Part shown: piece by piece, positions 13,192 through 23,665 of the stretch
Position numbering within the stretch: position 1 is the stretch's first letter
Layout: every line of letters begins with the position of its first letter
Source of the DNA: Pseudomonas fluorescens NCIMB 11764
GTDB taxonomy: Bacteria > Pseudomonadota > Gammaproteobacteria > Pseudomonadales > Pseudomonadaceae
DNA: 64,000 bases
Direction of reading: 5' to 3'
Assembly (NCBI RefSeq): GCF_000293885.2
Contig: NZ_CP010945.1
Location: 5,662,001 to 5,726,000, forward strand
Translations under genes and position numbers: made by a program
The notes under the pieces: model-generated
What the model saw: the letters and a program-made list of their open reading frames with translations, nothing else
Told to the model about the DNA's origin: nothing
Database searches by the model: none

Positions 13192-13431
13192 ATGATCGTC
13201 GTTCCGTTAGCCGAAGCAAAAAATAATTTGTCCAAACTTGTCGACGACGCGGCAGCCGGCCAGACCATCACGATTTCCAAACATGGTCGCGCCCTTGCTC
13301 GACTGGTTCCCGTCGGGAAAACCTACGGACAGCGCATTGGAGCTATGAAGGGCAAACTTATACTTCCTCAAGACTTTGATGCTCCACTGCCCGACGAAAT
13401 GCTGGATGCCTTTGAAGGAACTCACGAATGA
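13192..13431 (+). CDS. Phd/YefM-family antitoxin
   Basis: 79-residue antitoxin. The N-terminal part MIVVPLAEAKNNLSKLVDDA and TITISKHGRALARLVPV match the Phd/YefM fold, which binds DNA as a dimer; the C-terminal tail (about residues 55-79) would mask the toxin. The start is the ATG with a strong AGGAGGAAGG-type ribosome binding site just upstream, although the frame stays open for 55 codons before it. The stop overlaps the toxin start by 4 bp (ATGA), as expected for coupled antitoxin-first expression. It appears to be an accessory insertion between nuo and the ABC transporter. Confidence 0.88.
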   Translation: MIVVPLAEAKNNLSKLVDDAAAGQTITISKHGRALARLVPVGKTYGQRIGAMKGKLILPQDFDAPLPDEMLDAFEGTHE

Positions 13432-13805
13432 GGGTTCTGCTCGATACCTATGTTCTGCTCTGGACCCTTAGCGATGATCCCAAGCTGTCTGGTAAAGCCA
13501 GAAAGCTCATCGAAAGCGCCGCCGACATTTACATCAGTGCGGCGACCTTCTGGGAAATGGCGATCAAGGTCGGGCTTGGGAAACTTAACGTTGATCTGGA
13601 TGAAATCCGCCAATACTGTCTCGAAAGCGGGTTCATCGAGTTACCGGTAACTTCGGAGCATGCCATTGCAGTAAAAGACCTGGAACATCACCATCGAGAT
13701 CCATTCGATCGCCTGATTGTTGCAACGGCCCTTACTGAACCCATGAAACTCCTTACCGCTGACTCAGTTGTTGCTCAGTACACGGATATGGCTGTTTTGG
13801 TCTGA
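13428..13805 (+). CDS. PIN-domain toxin, VapC type
   Basis: 125-residue PIN-domain ribonuclease, the toxin of a type II system. The acidic metal-binding residues are all in place: D6 (LLDTYVLLW), E43 (ATFWEMAIK), D91/D94 (HRDPFDRLIVATAL) and D112 (LLTADS). The more usual LLDTHVLLW has H where this protein has Y8. Substrate RNA cannot be predicted from sequence. It is translated in a 4-bp overlap with the antitoxin and is followed by a REP-like palindrome and a bidirectional terminator. Confidence 0.88.
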   Translation: MRVLLDTYVLLWTLSDDPKLSGKARKLIESAADIYISAATFWEMAIKVGLGKLNVDLDEIRQYCLESGFIELPVTSEHAIAVKDLEHHHRDPFDRLIVATALTEPMKLLTADSVVAQYTDMAVLV

Positions 13806-13845
13806 TCGCTCCACTCTAATTAATGCGCTGCCTCTAATGCCCTCA

Positions 13846-13866
13846 TCGCGAGCAGGCTGCTCGCGA
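13846..13866. repeat. REP-like palindrome
   Basis: The 21-bp palindrome TCGCGAGCAG-G-CTGCTCGCGA (10-bp arms) belongs to the same family as the REP elements elsewhere in the window. It stands alone between the toxin gene and the converging transporter operon. Confidence 0.7.
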
Positions 13867-13886
13867 CAGCGGCGGAACAGGCACTA

Positions 13887-13913
13887 ATAAAAACGGCACC
13901 TTTCGGTGCCGTT
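13887..13913 (-). terminator. Terminator of the glp-type ABC transporter operon
   Basis: The 9-bp stem AACGGCACC/GGTGCCGTT with a 4-nt loop is followed, on the minus strand, by TTTTTATTA. It lies 22 bp beyond the glpV stop. Its stem nearly repeats the nuo terminator stem. It may also stop + strand transcription from the toxin gene. Confidence 0.85.
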
Positions 13914-13934
13914 CGCCTTTCTCGGTTCTGCGGT

Positions 13935-15677
13935 TTACTTACGTGCGTCCGCCCACGACTTCAGCAGTTCGTTGTAGCTCACGGTTTCGCCCTTCGGCTT
14001 CTCGTTCGCCAGTTTCGGTTTCGGTGCACCCGGTTGATCGAACCAGTATTGCGCATCGCGCTCGGGGTTCATTTTCGGGGCGCAGGTGGCTTGGGCCTTG
14101 GAGCGTTCCAGACGGGACATGATTGCGTCCTGGTCCTTGGCCAGGCCGTCGAGCGCCTGTTGCGGGGTTTTGTCGCCGCTGGCGGCTTCGGCGATGTGGC
14201 TCCACCACAATTGCGCCAAACGCGGATAGTCCGGCACGTTGGTCCCGGTCGGGGTCCATTGCACGCGGGCCGGGCTGCGGTAGAACTCGACCAGGCCACC
14301 AAGTTTCGGCGCCAGATCGGTCATCGCTTGGGAGTTGATGTCCGACTCGCGAATCGGTGTCAGGCCGACAATGGTTTTCTTCAGCGACACGGTTTTCGAC
14401 GTCACGAACTGCGCATAGAGCCAGGCCGCCAGTTTCTGCTTCTCAGGCGTGGATTTCATGAACGTCCAGGAACCCACGTCCTGATACCCCAGCTTCATGC
14501 CCTCTTCCCAATACGGACCCCGTGGCGAAGGTGCCATGCGCCATTTCGGTGTGCCATCGGCGTTCACCACCGGCAGGCCCGGTTTGGTCATGTCAGCCGT
14601 GAATGCGGTGTACCAGAAGATCTGCTGGGCGATGTTGCCTTGGGACGGTACCGGGCCGGACTCGGAGAAGGTCATGCCAGCCGCTTCCGGTGGCGCGTAG
14701 GCCTTGAGCCAGTCGACGTATTTGGTGGTTGCAAAGACCGCCGCCGGGCCATTGGTGTCGCCACCGCGCGTCACGCTGGAACCGACCGGGTGGCAATCCT
14801 CGACGCGGATACCCCATTCGTCCACCGGCAAACCGTTAGGCAATCCCTTGTCGCCGCCACCCGCCATGGAGAACCAGGCATCGGTGAAACGCCAGCCCAG
14901 TGACGGGTCTTTCTTGCCGTAGTCCATGTGCCCGTAGACCCGCTTGCCGTCGATTTCCTTGACGTCTTCGCTGAAGAACTTGGCGATGTCTTCATAGGCT
15001 GACCAGTTCACCGGCACGCCCAGTTCGTAACCGTACTTTTCCTTGAATTTGGCTTTAAGGTCCGCACGCTCGAACCAGTCGGCGCGGAACCAATAGAGGT
15101 TGGCGAACTGTTGGTCGGGCAGTTGATAGAGCTTGCCGTCGGGAGCGGTGGTGAAGGAAAGGCCGATAAAATCCTTGAGGTCCAGGGTTGGCGAAGTGAA
15201 GTTCTTGCCTTCATTGGCCATCAGGTCGGTGATCGATTCCGTCTTGCCGTAGCGGAAGTGCGTACCGATCAGGTCCGAGTCATTGACCCAGCCGTCATAG
15301 ATGCTCTTGTCTGACTGCATCACGGTCTGCAGCTTTTCCACCACGTCGCCTTCTTGCAGCAGGTCGTGGGTCACCTTGATCCCGGTGATCTCGGTAAAGG
15401 CCTTGGCCAGCACCTTGGACTCATATTCGTGAGTGGTCAGGGTTTCCGAGACAACCTTGATGTCCATCCCGCGAAACGGCTCGGCGGCCTTGATGAACCA
15501 CTTCAGTTCCGCGAGCTGCTGATCTGCCGTCAGGGTGGACGGCTTGAACTCACTGCCTATCCATTTCTTCGCGGCGTCTTCATAGGCATCGGCCCAGGCC
15601 GAAGCGCTCAAACCGCTGAGTGCCAGCATGGCTGCCAATGAAATGCTATGTCGCAGCTTATTGTTTTTGTCGAACAT
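13935..15677 (-). CDS. glpV: Glycerol-type ABC transporter, periplasmic substrate-binding protein
   Basis: 580-residue family-1 solute-binding protein. A Sec signal peptide with a KNNKLRH n-region and cleavage after ASAWA (residue 29) exports it to the periplasm. The gene follows two ATPases, two permeases and a DUF2160 membrane protein, the order seen in the GlpSTPQUV glycerol importer of Rhizobium leguminosarum, so glycerol or a related polyol is the likely ligand; this is inferred from family and context. The start is the ATG with TAAGGAGGT 5 nt upstream; the open frame extends further but lacks a site. It is the last gene of the operon. Confidence 0.82.
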   Translation of the reverse strand: MFDKNNKLRHSISLAAMLALSGLSASAWADAYEDAAKKWIGSEFKPSTLTADQQLAELKWFIKAAEPFRGMDIKVVSETLTTHEYESKVLAKAFTEITGIKVTHDLLQEGDVVEKLQTVMQSDKSIYDGWVNDSDLIGTHFRYGKTESITDLMANEGKNFTSPTLDLKDFIGLSFTTAPDGKLYQLPDQQFANLYWFRADWFERADLKAKFKEKYGYELGVPVNWSAYEDIAKFFSEDVKEIDGKRVYGHMDYGKKDPSLGWRFTDAWFSMAGGGDKGLPNGLPVDEWGIRVEDCHPVGSSVTRGGDTNGPAAVFATTKYVDWLKAYAPPEAAGMTFSESGPVPSQGNIAQQIFWYTAFTADMTKPGLPVVNADGTPKWRMAPSPRGPYWEEGMKLGYQDVGSWTFMKSTPEKQKLAAWLYAQFVTSKTVSLKKTIVGLTPIRESDINSQAMTDLAPKLGGLVEFYRSPARVQWTPTGTNVPDYPRLAQLWWSHIAEAASGDKTPQQALDGLAKDQDAIMSRLERSKAQATCAPKMNPERDAQYWFDQPGAPKPKLANEKPKGETVSYNELLKSWADARK

Positions 15678-15724
15678 AGAGACCTCCTTATTGGGTTTCG
15701 GAGCAACATTGCCGAGCGATTCGA

Positions 15725-15997
15725 CTAGCCCCAACGCATCACAGCCAACAGCCACACCAGGGACAACGCGGACGCTACCCAGATGCTCCAGTCGGTGACG
15801 CCGATTACCAGCAAATGCAGGTAGGCGCTGCCGAGAAGACCGATAAACAGCCGATCGCCACGGGTGGTGGCAATCGGCAAGAAACCACGCCGAAGAATGC
15901 TCGGCGAACGCAATTCCCAGGTCGTCATGCCGACCAGGATCAAGGCAATGACACAGAAAAACGTTGCCGTCGGGACGGTCCAGCTCATCCATTCCAT
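15725..15997 (-). CDS. glpU: Small DUF2160 membrane protein of the glycerol ABC transporter
   Basis: 90-residue protein with about three hydrophobic helices (residues 7-27, 46-66 and 68-88) and the charged loop WELRSPSILRRG. DUF2160 proteins occur almost only inside this transporter cluster, and this supports the glycerol assignment of the neighbours. Its precise role is not established. Two adjacent ATGs (16000 and 15997) follow a GAGGA site; the second has the better spacing. It begins about 10 bp after the glpQ stop. Confidence 0.75.
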   Translation of the reverse strand: MEWMSWTVPTATFFCVIALILVGMTTWELRSPSILRRGFLPIATTRGDRLFIGLLGSAYLHLLVIGVTDWSIWVASALSLVWLLAVMRWG

Positions 15998-16007
15998 CAT
16001 CAGTTCC

Positions 16008-16808
<801 letters not shown>

Positions 16809-16816
16809 GGCAGACC

Positions 16817-17683
16817 TCAGCGGTTGGCGTCAGAGTGAGTCATGGCGGTGTAGAACAGCCAGGACACCAACAGGATGATCAGGAAGTACACCAGCGAGAA
16901 AGCTGCCGCCGGGCCGAGGTCGAACTGTCCGATGGCCATCTGCGTCAGGGTCTGGCTGAGGAAGGTCGTGGCATTCCCCGGCCCGCCGCCCGTGAGCACG
17001 AACGGCTCGGTGTAGATCATGAAACTGTCCATGAACCGCAGCATCACCGCGATCAACAGCACGCTCTTGAGCTTGGGCAACTGGATGTGTCGGAAAACTG
17101 CCCAGGCCGATGCCCGATCAATCCTCGCCGCCTGGTAGTACACGTCCGGAATCGCCCGCAGGCCTGAGAAACACAACAGCGCCACCAACGACGTCCAGTG
17201 CCAGACGTCCATCACCAGCACCGTGACCCAGGCGTCCATGGTGTTGGCCGCATAGTTATAGTTGATGCCCATCGCATTGAGGCTCGACCCGAGCAAACCA
17301 ATGTCGGCCCGGCCGAAAATCTGCCAGATCGTCCCGACCACGTTCCACGGAATCAGCAGTGGAATCGCCAGGATGATCAGCACCAGCGACGACCAGCGGC
17401 CCTTGGTCGGCATGGTCAAGGCGATGGCAATGCCCAGCGGGATTTCGATCAGCAATACGCAGCCGGAATAGATGAACTGACGCAGCAGCGAGTCGTGCAG
17501 CCGTGGATCGAGCAGCACCTGCTTGTACCAGTCGGCACCGACGAAGTAGCGGCTGGACTGGTCGAAGATGTCCTGCACCGAATAGTTGACCACGGTCATC
17601 ATCGGGATCACCGCACTGAACGCCACCAGCAAAAACACCGGCAGGACCAGCCACCAGGCCTTGTTGTTCTGCACCTTGTTCAT
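16817..17683 (-). CDS. glpP: Glycerol-type ABC transporter permease 1
   Basis: 288-residue inner-membrane permease of the MalF/UgpA type, with six helices starting at WWLVLPVFLLVAFSAVIP. The EAA-like loop DVYYQAARIDRASAWAVFRHIQLP is near residue 200. The ATG at 17683 overlaps the glpT stop by 4 bp and is preferred over an upstream in-frame start inside glpT. It pairs with the next permease to form the channel. Confidence 0.83.
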   Translation of the reverse strand: MNKVQNNKAWWLVLPVFLLVAFSAVIPMMTVVNYSVQDIFDQSSRYFVGADWYKQVLLDPRLHDSLLRQFIYSGCVLLIEIPLGIAIALTMPTKGRWSSLVLIILAIPLLIPWNVVGTIWQIFGRADIGLLGSSLNAMGINYNYAANTMDAWVTVLVMDVWHWTSLVALLCFSGLRAIPDVYYQAARIDRASAWAVFRHIQLPKLKSVLLIAVMLRFMDSFMIYTEPFVLTGGGPGNATTFLSQTLTQMAIGQFDLGPAAAFSLVYFLIILLVSWLFYTAMTHSDANR

Positions 17684-18777
17684 GGCTGCACCTCCAGCAG
17701 GTAATCGTCGGCATAGACCATCAACCACTGCGCCGGGAAGCTGATGTACGCCGTGCCTTCCGGCACCGGTTTGTCTTCGGCCAGGCGCACTTTCAACGGC
17801 GCGCCGTCGAGGTTCAGGGTCATGATCTTGTAGGTGCCCAGGTCTTCAACGTGTACGACCTGTGCCTGCATCGCGTCATCAAACGGCTCGTCCCACACAT
17901 GCACGAACTCCGGACGGATGCCGACTTTCAGGGTTTTCCACTCGGACTCGGCGATGCGTTGCAATTGCGCGTCAGACAAGGGCAAGTGCGTCGAGGCGAA
18001 TCCGACGCCACCGGGTTGTGGCTGCACTTCGATCAGGTTCATCCCCGGGCTGCCGATGAAGTAGCCGACAAAGGTGTGGCTCGGCCGTTCGAACAATTCT
18101 CGCGGCGTACCGAATTGCACAATCTGCCCGCCGTACATCACCGCAATCTTGTCCGCGAAGGTCGAGGCTTCGAGCTGATCGTGGGTGACGTAGACCATGG
18201 TGATGTTGAACTGCTCGTGGATCTGCTTGAGCTTGCGCCGCAGCTTCCATTTCAGGTGCGGGTCGATCACCGTCAGCGGTTCATCGAACAGAATCGCCGA
18301 GACGTCATCACGCACCAATCCGCGGCCCATGGAAACTTTCTGTTTTTCGTCGGCGGTGAGGTTGCGCGCCTTCTTGCTCAGTAGCGCCTGGAGGTCGAGG
18401 ACCTCGGCAATTTCCTGCACCTTGCTGTGAATTTTCGCTTCGGCCATGCCCTGATTGCGCAGTGGGAAGGCCAGGTTGTCGAACACCGTCATGGTGTCGT
18501 AAACCACCGGAAACTGAAAAACCTGGGCAATGTTGCGCTTCTCCGGGGTCAGGTCGTTGACCGCTTTACCGTCGAACAGGACGTGGCCCTGGGACGGACT
18601 GAGCAACCCGGAAATGATATTGAGCAAGGTCGACTTGCCGCAGCCCGAAGGCCCGAGCAAGGCATAAGCACCGCCCTGCTCCCAGACGTGGTCCATCTCG
18701 CGGATCGCGTAATCCTCGGGACCGCTCGGCGTACGGGTGTAACTGTGGGCGAGGTTCTGCAAACGGATTTCGGCCAT
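17680..18777 (-). CDS. glpT: Glycerol-type ABC transporter ATPase 2
   Basis: 365-residue nucleotide-binding subunit: Walker A GPSGCGKST at 42-50, Walker B AILFDEP, H-loop YVTHDQ, and a C-terminal regulatory OB-like domain. The ABC signature position reads LTADEKQKV in place of LSGGQ, so this subunit would contribute an unusual signature to the ATPase dimer, while its partner GlpS keeps the canonical one. The start overlaps the glpS stop by one base (TGATG). Confidence 0.84.
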   Translation of the reverse strand: MAEIRLQNLAHSYTRTPSGPEDYAIREMDHVWEQGGAYALLGPSGCGKSTLLNIISGLLSPSQGHVLFDGKAVNDLTPEKRNIAQVFQFPVVYDTMTVFDNLAFPLRNQGMAEAKIHSKVQEIAEVLDLQALLSKKARNLTADEKQKVSMGRGLVRDDVSAILFDEPLTVIDPHLKWKLRRKLKQIHEQFNITMVYVTHDQLEASTFADKIAVMYGGQIVQFGTPRELFERPSHTFVGYFIGSPGMNLIEVQPQPGGVGFASTHLPLSDAQLQRIAESEWKTLKVGIRPEFVHVWDEPFDDAMQAQVVHVEDLGTYKIMTLNLDGAPLKVRLAEDKPVPEGTAYISFPAQWLMVYADDYLLEVQP

Positions 18778-19871
18778 CAGGCAACCCTCGCGATACGGCG
18801 GCCGGGCGCCTGGACCAGTCGTCCCTGCGCATCGAACACAAACAGTTTATGGGTCGGAATGTAGATGCGGATCGGTGCATCAACGTCGTATTCGTGAACC
18901 CCGGGCAAATGCAGCACCAGCAGGAAATGCTCGTTGCGCACGTGCAGGAAGGTTTCCGAACCGCTGATCTCGGCGACTTCGACGGTCACCGCCAGTTCGA
19001 GGTCATCGTCGTTGCTCGGCACCAGCGAGATATGGCTGGGGCGCACGCCGAAGCGGAACTCGCCCTCGCCCACCGGGCGCAAATCCACGTTCAACGGGAA
19101 GTGCACGAAGTTGGCGAAGCTGACTTCGTTACCGGCAATCCGTCCGGGCATCAGGTTGATTGGTGGCTCGGAGAACAATTCTGCCGCCAGCACGGTTTGC
19201 GGCTGGTGATAGACCTCCGCAGCCTTGCCGCTCTGGATCACCCGGCCTTCGTGAAGAATGGTCGTGGTGCCACCGAGCGCCAGCGCTTCGTTGGGTTCGG
19301 TGGTGGCGTAGATGGCGATGGTGTGGCGCGCCTTGAACAGCTCGCGCATTTCCTGACGCAGCTCTTCGCGCAGTTTGTAGTCGAGGTTGACCAGCGGCTC
19401 ATCGAACAGGATCAGTTCGGCGTCCTTCACCAGCGCCCGGGCCATGGCCGTGCGCTGTTGCTGGCCACCGGAGAGTTCCAGCGGATAGCGCTGGAGAAAC
19501 TTCTCGATGCGCAGCATCTTCGCCGTTTCCAGCACCTTGCTCTGGATCAGCTCGTTGGAAACACCGCCCTGGCGCAACGGCGATGCGATGTTCTCGAACA
19601 CCGTCATGGTCGGGTAATTGATGAACTGCTGATAGACCATCGACACGTTGCGCAAGCGCACCGGGCGTTGGGTGACGTCGACGCCGTTCATCAGGATGCG
19701 GCCGCTGTCGGGCTTGTCCAGACCGGCCATCAGGCGCATGAGGCTGGTTTTGCCGGACAGCGTGCGGCCGAGCAAAACGTTGAAGGAACCGGGTTCGAAA
19801 CTAAGGCACGCATCGTCGATCCAGGTCTGGCCCTCGACGGTGCGGCTGACGTGCTCCAGAGTGAGTGACAT
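18777..19871 (-). CDS. glpS: Glycerol-type ABC transporter ATPase 1
   Basis: 364-residue nucleotide-binding subunit and first gene of the operon. Walker A is GRTLSGKTS (near residue 35), the signature is LSGGQQQR, Walker B is LILFDEP. The H-loop region reads YATTEPNEALAL, where the usual histidine after the beta strand is replaced (TTE rather than THD), so this half may be catalytically asymmetric with GlpT. A sigma-54 promoter lies about 45 bp upstream and an AATAATAA motif overlaps the leader just before the ribosome binding site. Confidence 0.84.
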   Translation of the reverse strand: MSLTLEHVSRTVEGQTWIDDACLSFEPGSFNVLLGRTLSGKTSLMRLMAGLDKPDSGRILMNGVDVTQRPVRLRNVSMVYQQFINYPTMTVFENIASPLRQGGVSNELIQSKVLETAKMLRIEKFLQRYPLELSGGQQQRTAMARALVKDAELILFDEPLVNLDYKLREELRQEMRELFKARHTIAIYATTEPNEALALGGTTTILHEGRVIQSGKAAEVYHQPQTVLAAELFSEPPINLMPGRIAGNEVSFANFVHFPLNVDLRPVGEGEFRFGVRPSHISLVPSNDDDLELAVTVEVAEISGSETFLHVRNEHFLLVLHLPGVHEYDVDAPIRIYIPTHKLFVFDAQGRLVQAPGRRIARVA

Positions 19872-19883
19872 GGCTCGGCCTTT

Positions 19884-19891
19884 TTATTATT
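19884..19891 (-). promoter_or_regulatory. Crc/Hfq-type CA motif in the glpS leader
   Basis: On the minus strand the leader reads AATAATAA, an exact match to AAnAAnAA, directly before AAAGG and 12 nt from the glpS ATG. In Pseudomonas such motifs near a start codon are targets of Hfq/Crc repression of secondary carbon-source genes. The match is short and needs binding data. Confidence 0.45.
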
Positions 19892-19915
19892 GGAGTCAAG
19901 CGACCGGAGCTACAG

Positions 19916-19931
19916 AGCGACTTTCGTGCCA
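19916..19931 (-). promoter_or_regulatory. Sigma-54 promoter of the glp-type operon
   Basis: Read on the minus strand the sequence is TGGCACG-AAAG-TCGCT. It fits the sigma-54 consensus TGGCACG-N4-TTGCW with the essential GG (-24) and GC (-12) correctly spaced and one mismatch. It lies 45-60 bp before the glpS start and next to a divergent gene for a sigma-54 activator, which supports it. Confidence 0.75.
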
Positions 19932-19995
19932 GAAAATGCAAGTTGTTGATCTGGCTTGAAAATCCTTCAACAAGCAAAAAAACAGGGTTCGTTGC

Positions 19996-20065
19996 TGAAC
20001 AGAAATGAACAACCGCGACTGAACAATTGAACAGTTCAACGGTTGACAATGAACAATAGTGAACA
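19996..20065. promoter_or_regulatory. Array of six TGAACA boxes, likely activator binding sites
   Basis: TGAACA occurs at 19996, 20006, 20020, 20028, 20050 and 20060, all on the + strand; the fourth forms a perfect palindrome TTGAAC-A-GTTCAA (20027-20039). The array lies 65-145 bp upstream of the sigma-54 promoter, a normal distance for an enhancer, and 125-195 bp upstream of the regulator gene. It probably binds the AcoR-like activator encoded next to it. Confidence 0.6.
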
Positions 20066-20157
20066 ACACTCTACGGACTGTTTACGGCCCCACAAAGTCG
20101 TGGTGTGCCAGAACCATCACGTGCGACATTCAACGTGATGTGCAAAAAAACCATAAA

Positions 20158-20165
20158 AACAATAA
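20158..20165 (+). promoter_or_regulatory. Crc/Hfq-type CA motif in the activator leader
   Basis: AACAATAA, an exact AAnAAnAA match, is 24 nt before the activator ATG. The divergent glpS leader has one too, which strengthens the case for catabolite repression of the whole locus. Confidence 0.4.
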
Positions 20166-20189
20166 AAGCTTGCTCAGAGATCGACTGCC

Positions 20190-22037
20190 ATGGCCGCACC
20201 CGCCTCGCCGCTCTCCCACGACGCCATCATCCAGGACTCCTGGTCCCGTTGCCGCGCGTTCGGTCTCGATCACCAAAGCGCTCCGGCATTCGACCAATTG
20301 CCGGCCGAGGGCATCGCGCAGTTGCTGGAAAGCCAGCATTCACTGGTGCAGACCACCCACCAGGAAGTCCTGCCCTACTACGAGAACATCCTGAGCAATT
20401 CCAATTGCCTGATCATGCTCGCCGACAACCAGGGCCAGGTGCTGACCTCTTGGGGCACTCAGCGCTTCATCGAGCCGAGCCTGACCCGTGGCTTCAGCGC
20501 CGGCGCCAGTTGGATGGAGCGTTGTAGCGGCACCAATGCGATCGGCACCGCGCTGGCCTGCGAGCAGGCAGTGCACATCGAGCACGATGAACATTTCCTC
20601 AAGGCCAACCGCTTCATGACCGGTTCCGCCGCGCCGATTTTCGATGCCGAACGCAAGGTGATCGCGGTGCTGGACGTGTCCAGCGACAGCTACCTGCCGC
20701 CGTCCCACACCCTCGGCATGGTCAAGATGATGAGCCAGACCGTGGAAAACCGGCTGATCCTCAACCTGTTCCATGGCCAGCATTTTCAACTGACATTCAA
20801 CACCGGGTTGAACAACCTCGACAGCCAATGGGCGGGTTTGCTTATTTTCGATGAGAGCGGCCAAGTACTGTCCGCCAACCGCCGGGCCGACAATTTGCTC
20901 GGCATCAGTCTGTCGCGGGTCAGTATCGAGAGCCTGTTCAAGGTGTCGCTGCTGGAACTGCTGAATCAGCCGGACGGCTTGCCCTTCTCCCTCCAGGCCT
21001 CCGGGCGTAACCGCTTCCAGTGCCTGTTGAAACGCCCGAAACAGGCACCGATTCAGGCGCGGCTATTTTCTGAAACAAAGAGCGCCGAACCTGCCGCAAA
21101 CGCGCCCGCCGCGATCAGCCTCAATACGCTGCACTTTGGCGACGGTCGCGTGGAAAAAGCCGTGCGCCAGGCCGAGCGCTTGCTGGAAAAAGACATTCCG
21201 CTGCTGATTCACGGCGAAACCGGCGTCGGCAAGGAAGTGTTCGTCAAGGCACTGCATCAGGCCAGCTCTCGCAGCAAACAGCCGTTCATTGCCGTCAACT
21301 GTGCAGCGATCCCCGCCGAACTGGTGGAATCCGAGCTGTTCGGCTACGAGAAAGGTGCGTTCACCGGCGCAAATCAGAAAGGCAGCATCGGGCTGATCCG
21401 CAAGGCTGACAAAGGCACGCTGTTCCTCGATGAGATTGGCGACATGCCACTGCCGACGCAGGCGCGACTGTTAAGGGTTTTGCAGGAACGCTGTGTTCAA
21501 CCGGTGGGCAGCAGCGAGTTGTACCCGGTGGATATCCGCATCATTTCGGCCACCAACCGCTCATTGCGCGAGCAGGTTCAGTTGGGCCGTTTTCGGGAAG
21601 ATCTTTATTACCGGATCGGCGGTTTGACCCTCGAATTGCCACCGCTACGGGAACGCAGTGACAAGCAGGCACTGTTCAAGCGCTTGTGGGAGCAACACCG
21701 CGAGCCGTCGCAATGGGCCGGGTTGAGTCGAGAAGTGCTCGAACTGTTCGGCCGTCATCCGTGGCCGGGAAATCTACGTCAGGTCAGCAGCGTGATGCAG
21801 GTGGCGCTGGCCATGGCCGAAGAACAACCGGTGCGGCCGGAGCATTTGCCGGATGATTTTTTTGTCGATCTGGAGATGGAGCCGGTGGATTCGCCGGAAA
21901 CCCTGGCGGTGGATTTGAATGATGCCGAGGATTTGAATCGGCAGTTGCAGGCGGCTGGGGGAAATATTTCGCATTTGGCGCGACGTCTCGGAGTCAGCCG
22001 CAACACCTTATACAAGCGGTTGCGCCAGGCTGAATAA
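20190..22037 (+). CDS. Sigma-54-dependent transcriptional activator, AcoR type
   Basis: 615-residue enhancer-binding protein. Residues about 1-200 carry a GAF-type sensor domain (CSGTNAIGTALA), about 215-300 a PAS-like segment (LLIFDESGQVLSANRRA), and the central AAA+ domain has Walker A GETGVGKE (342-349), the sigma-54 contact loop GAFTGA (389-394) and Walker B LFLDEIGD. A Fis-type HTH (ISHLARRLGVSRNTLYKRL) ends the protein. It is divergent from the glp-type operon whose promoter is sigma-54-like, so it is very likely its activator; the inducer is unknown, a polyol being plausible. The ribosome binding site is weak. Confidence 0.87.
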   Translation: MAAPASPLSHDAIIQDSWSRCRAFGLDHQSAPAFDQLPAEGIAQLLESQHSLVQTTHQEVLPYYENILSNSNCLIMLADNQGQVLTSWGTQRFIEPSLTRGFSAGASWMERCSGTNAIGTALACEQAVHIEHDEHFLKANRFMTGSAAPIFDAERKVIAVLDVSSDSYLPPSHTLGMVKMMSQTVENRLILNLFHGQHFQLTFNTGLNNLDSQWAGLLIFDESGQVLSANRRADNLLGISLSRVSIESLFKVSLLELLNQPDGLPFSLQASGRNRFQCLLKRPKQAPIQARLFSETKSAEPAANAPAAISLNTLHFGDGRVEKAVRQAERLLEKDIPLLIHGETGVGKEVFVKALHQASSRSKQPFIAVNCAAIPAELVESELFGYEKGAFTGANQKGSIGLIRKADKGTLFLDEIGDMPLPTQARLLRVLQERCVQPVGSSELYPVDIRIISATNRSLREQVQLGRFREDLYYRIGGLTLELPPLRERSDKQALFKRLWEQHREPSQWAGLSREVLELFGRHPWPGNLRQVSSVMQVALAMAEEQPVRPEHLPDDFFVDLEMEPVDSPETLAVDLNDAEDLNRQLQAAGGNISHLARRLGVSRNTLYKRLRQAE

Positions 22038-22072
22038 CCAGCCGCCCACACTGTTTGTGTTCGACTGAAGAC

Positions 22073-22167
22073 CATCGCGAGCAGGCTCGCTCCCACAGGG
22101 AATCTGTGCCGCGCACAGCACTCAAACATAGCTAAGATCCAATGTGGGAGCGAGCCTGCTCGCGATG
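22073..22167. repeat. REP pair with 25-bp perfect inverted arms
   Basis: Arms 22073-22097 and 22143-22167 are perfect 25-nt reverse complements with the core GCGAGCAGGCTCGCTCCCACA and a 45-bp spacer. It lies between the activator gene and cysS, which converge. Confidence 0.85.
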
Positions 22168-22202
22168 ACGCCAGCCTGGGCACCGCTGCACTTGCTCCGA
22201 CC

Positions 22203-22245
22203 CAAAAACAAAAACCCGCACAAGGCGGGTTTCTGCTTTTGTAAA
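22203..22245 (-). terminator. Terminator at the end of cysS, possibly bidirectional
   Basis: AACCCGC-ACAAG-GCGGGTT forms a 7-bp stem. On the minus strand it is followed by TTTTTGTTTTTG, giving a good terminator 20-60 bp after cysS. On the + strand it is followed by TCTGCTTTTG and may also stop the activator transcript. Confidence 0.8.
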
Positions 22246-22265
22246 AGGCGTAGCAATCACAGCAA

Positions 22266-23648
<1,383 letters not shown>

Positions 23649-23665
23649 GTTAGAGGTTCCTTGAA

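Noticed and set aside
15678..15992. Longer start for the glycerol-type binding protein within the DUF2160 gene
   Set aside because: The extension has no signal-peptide character and overlaps another gene, while the ATG at 15677 has a near-perfect ribosome binding site and begins a signal peptide.
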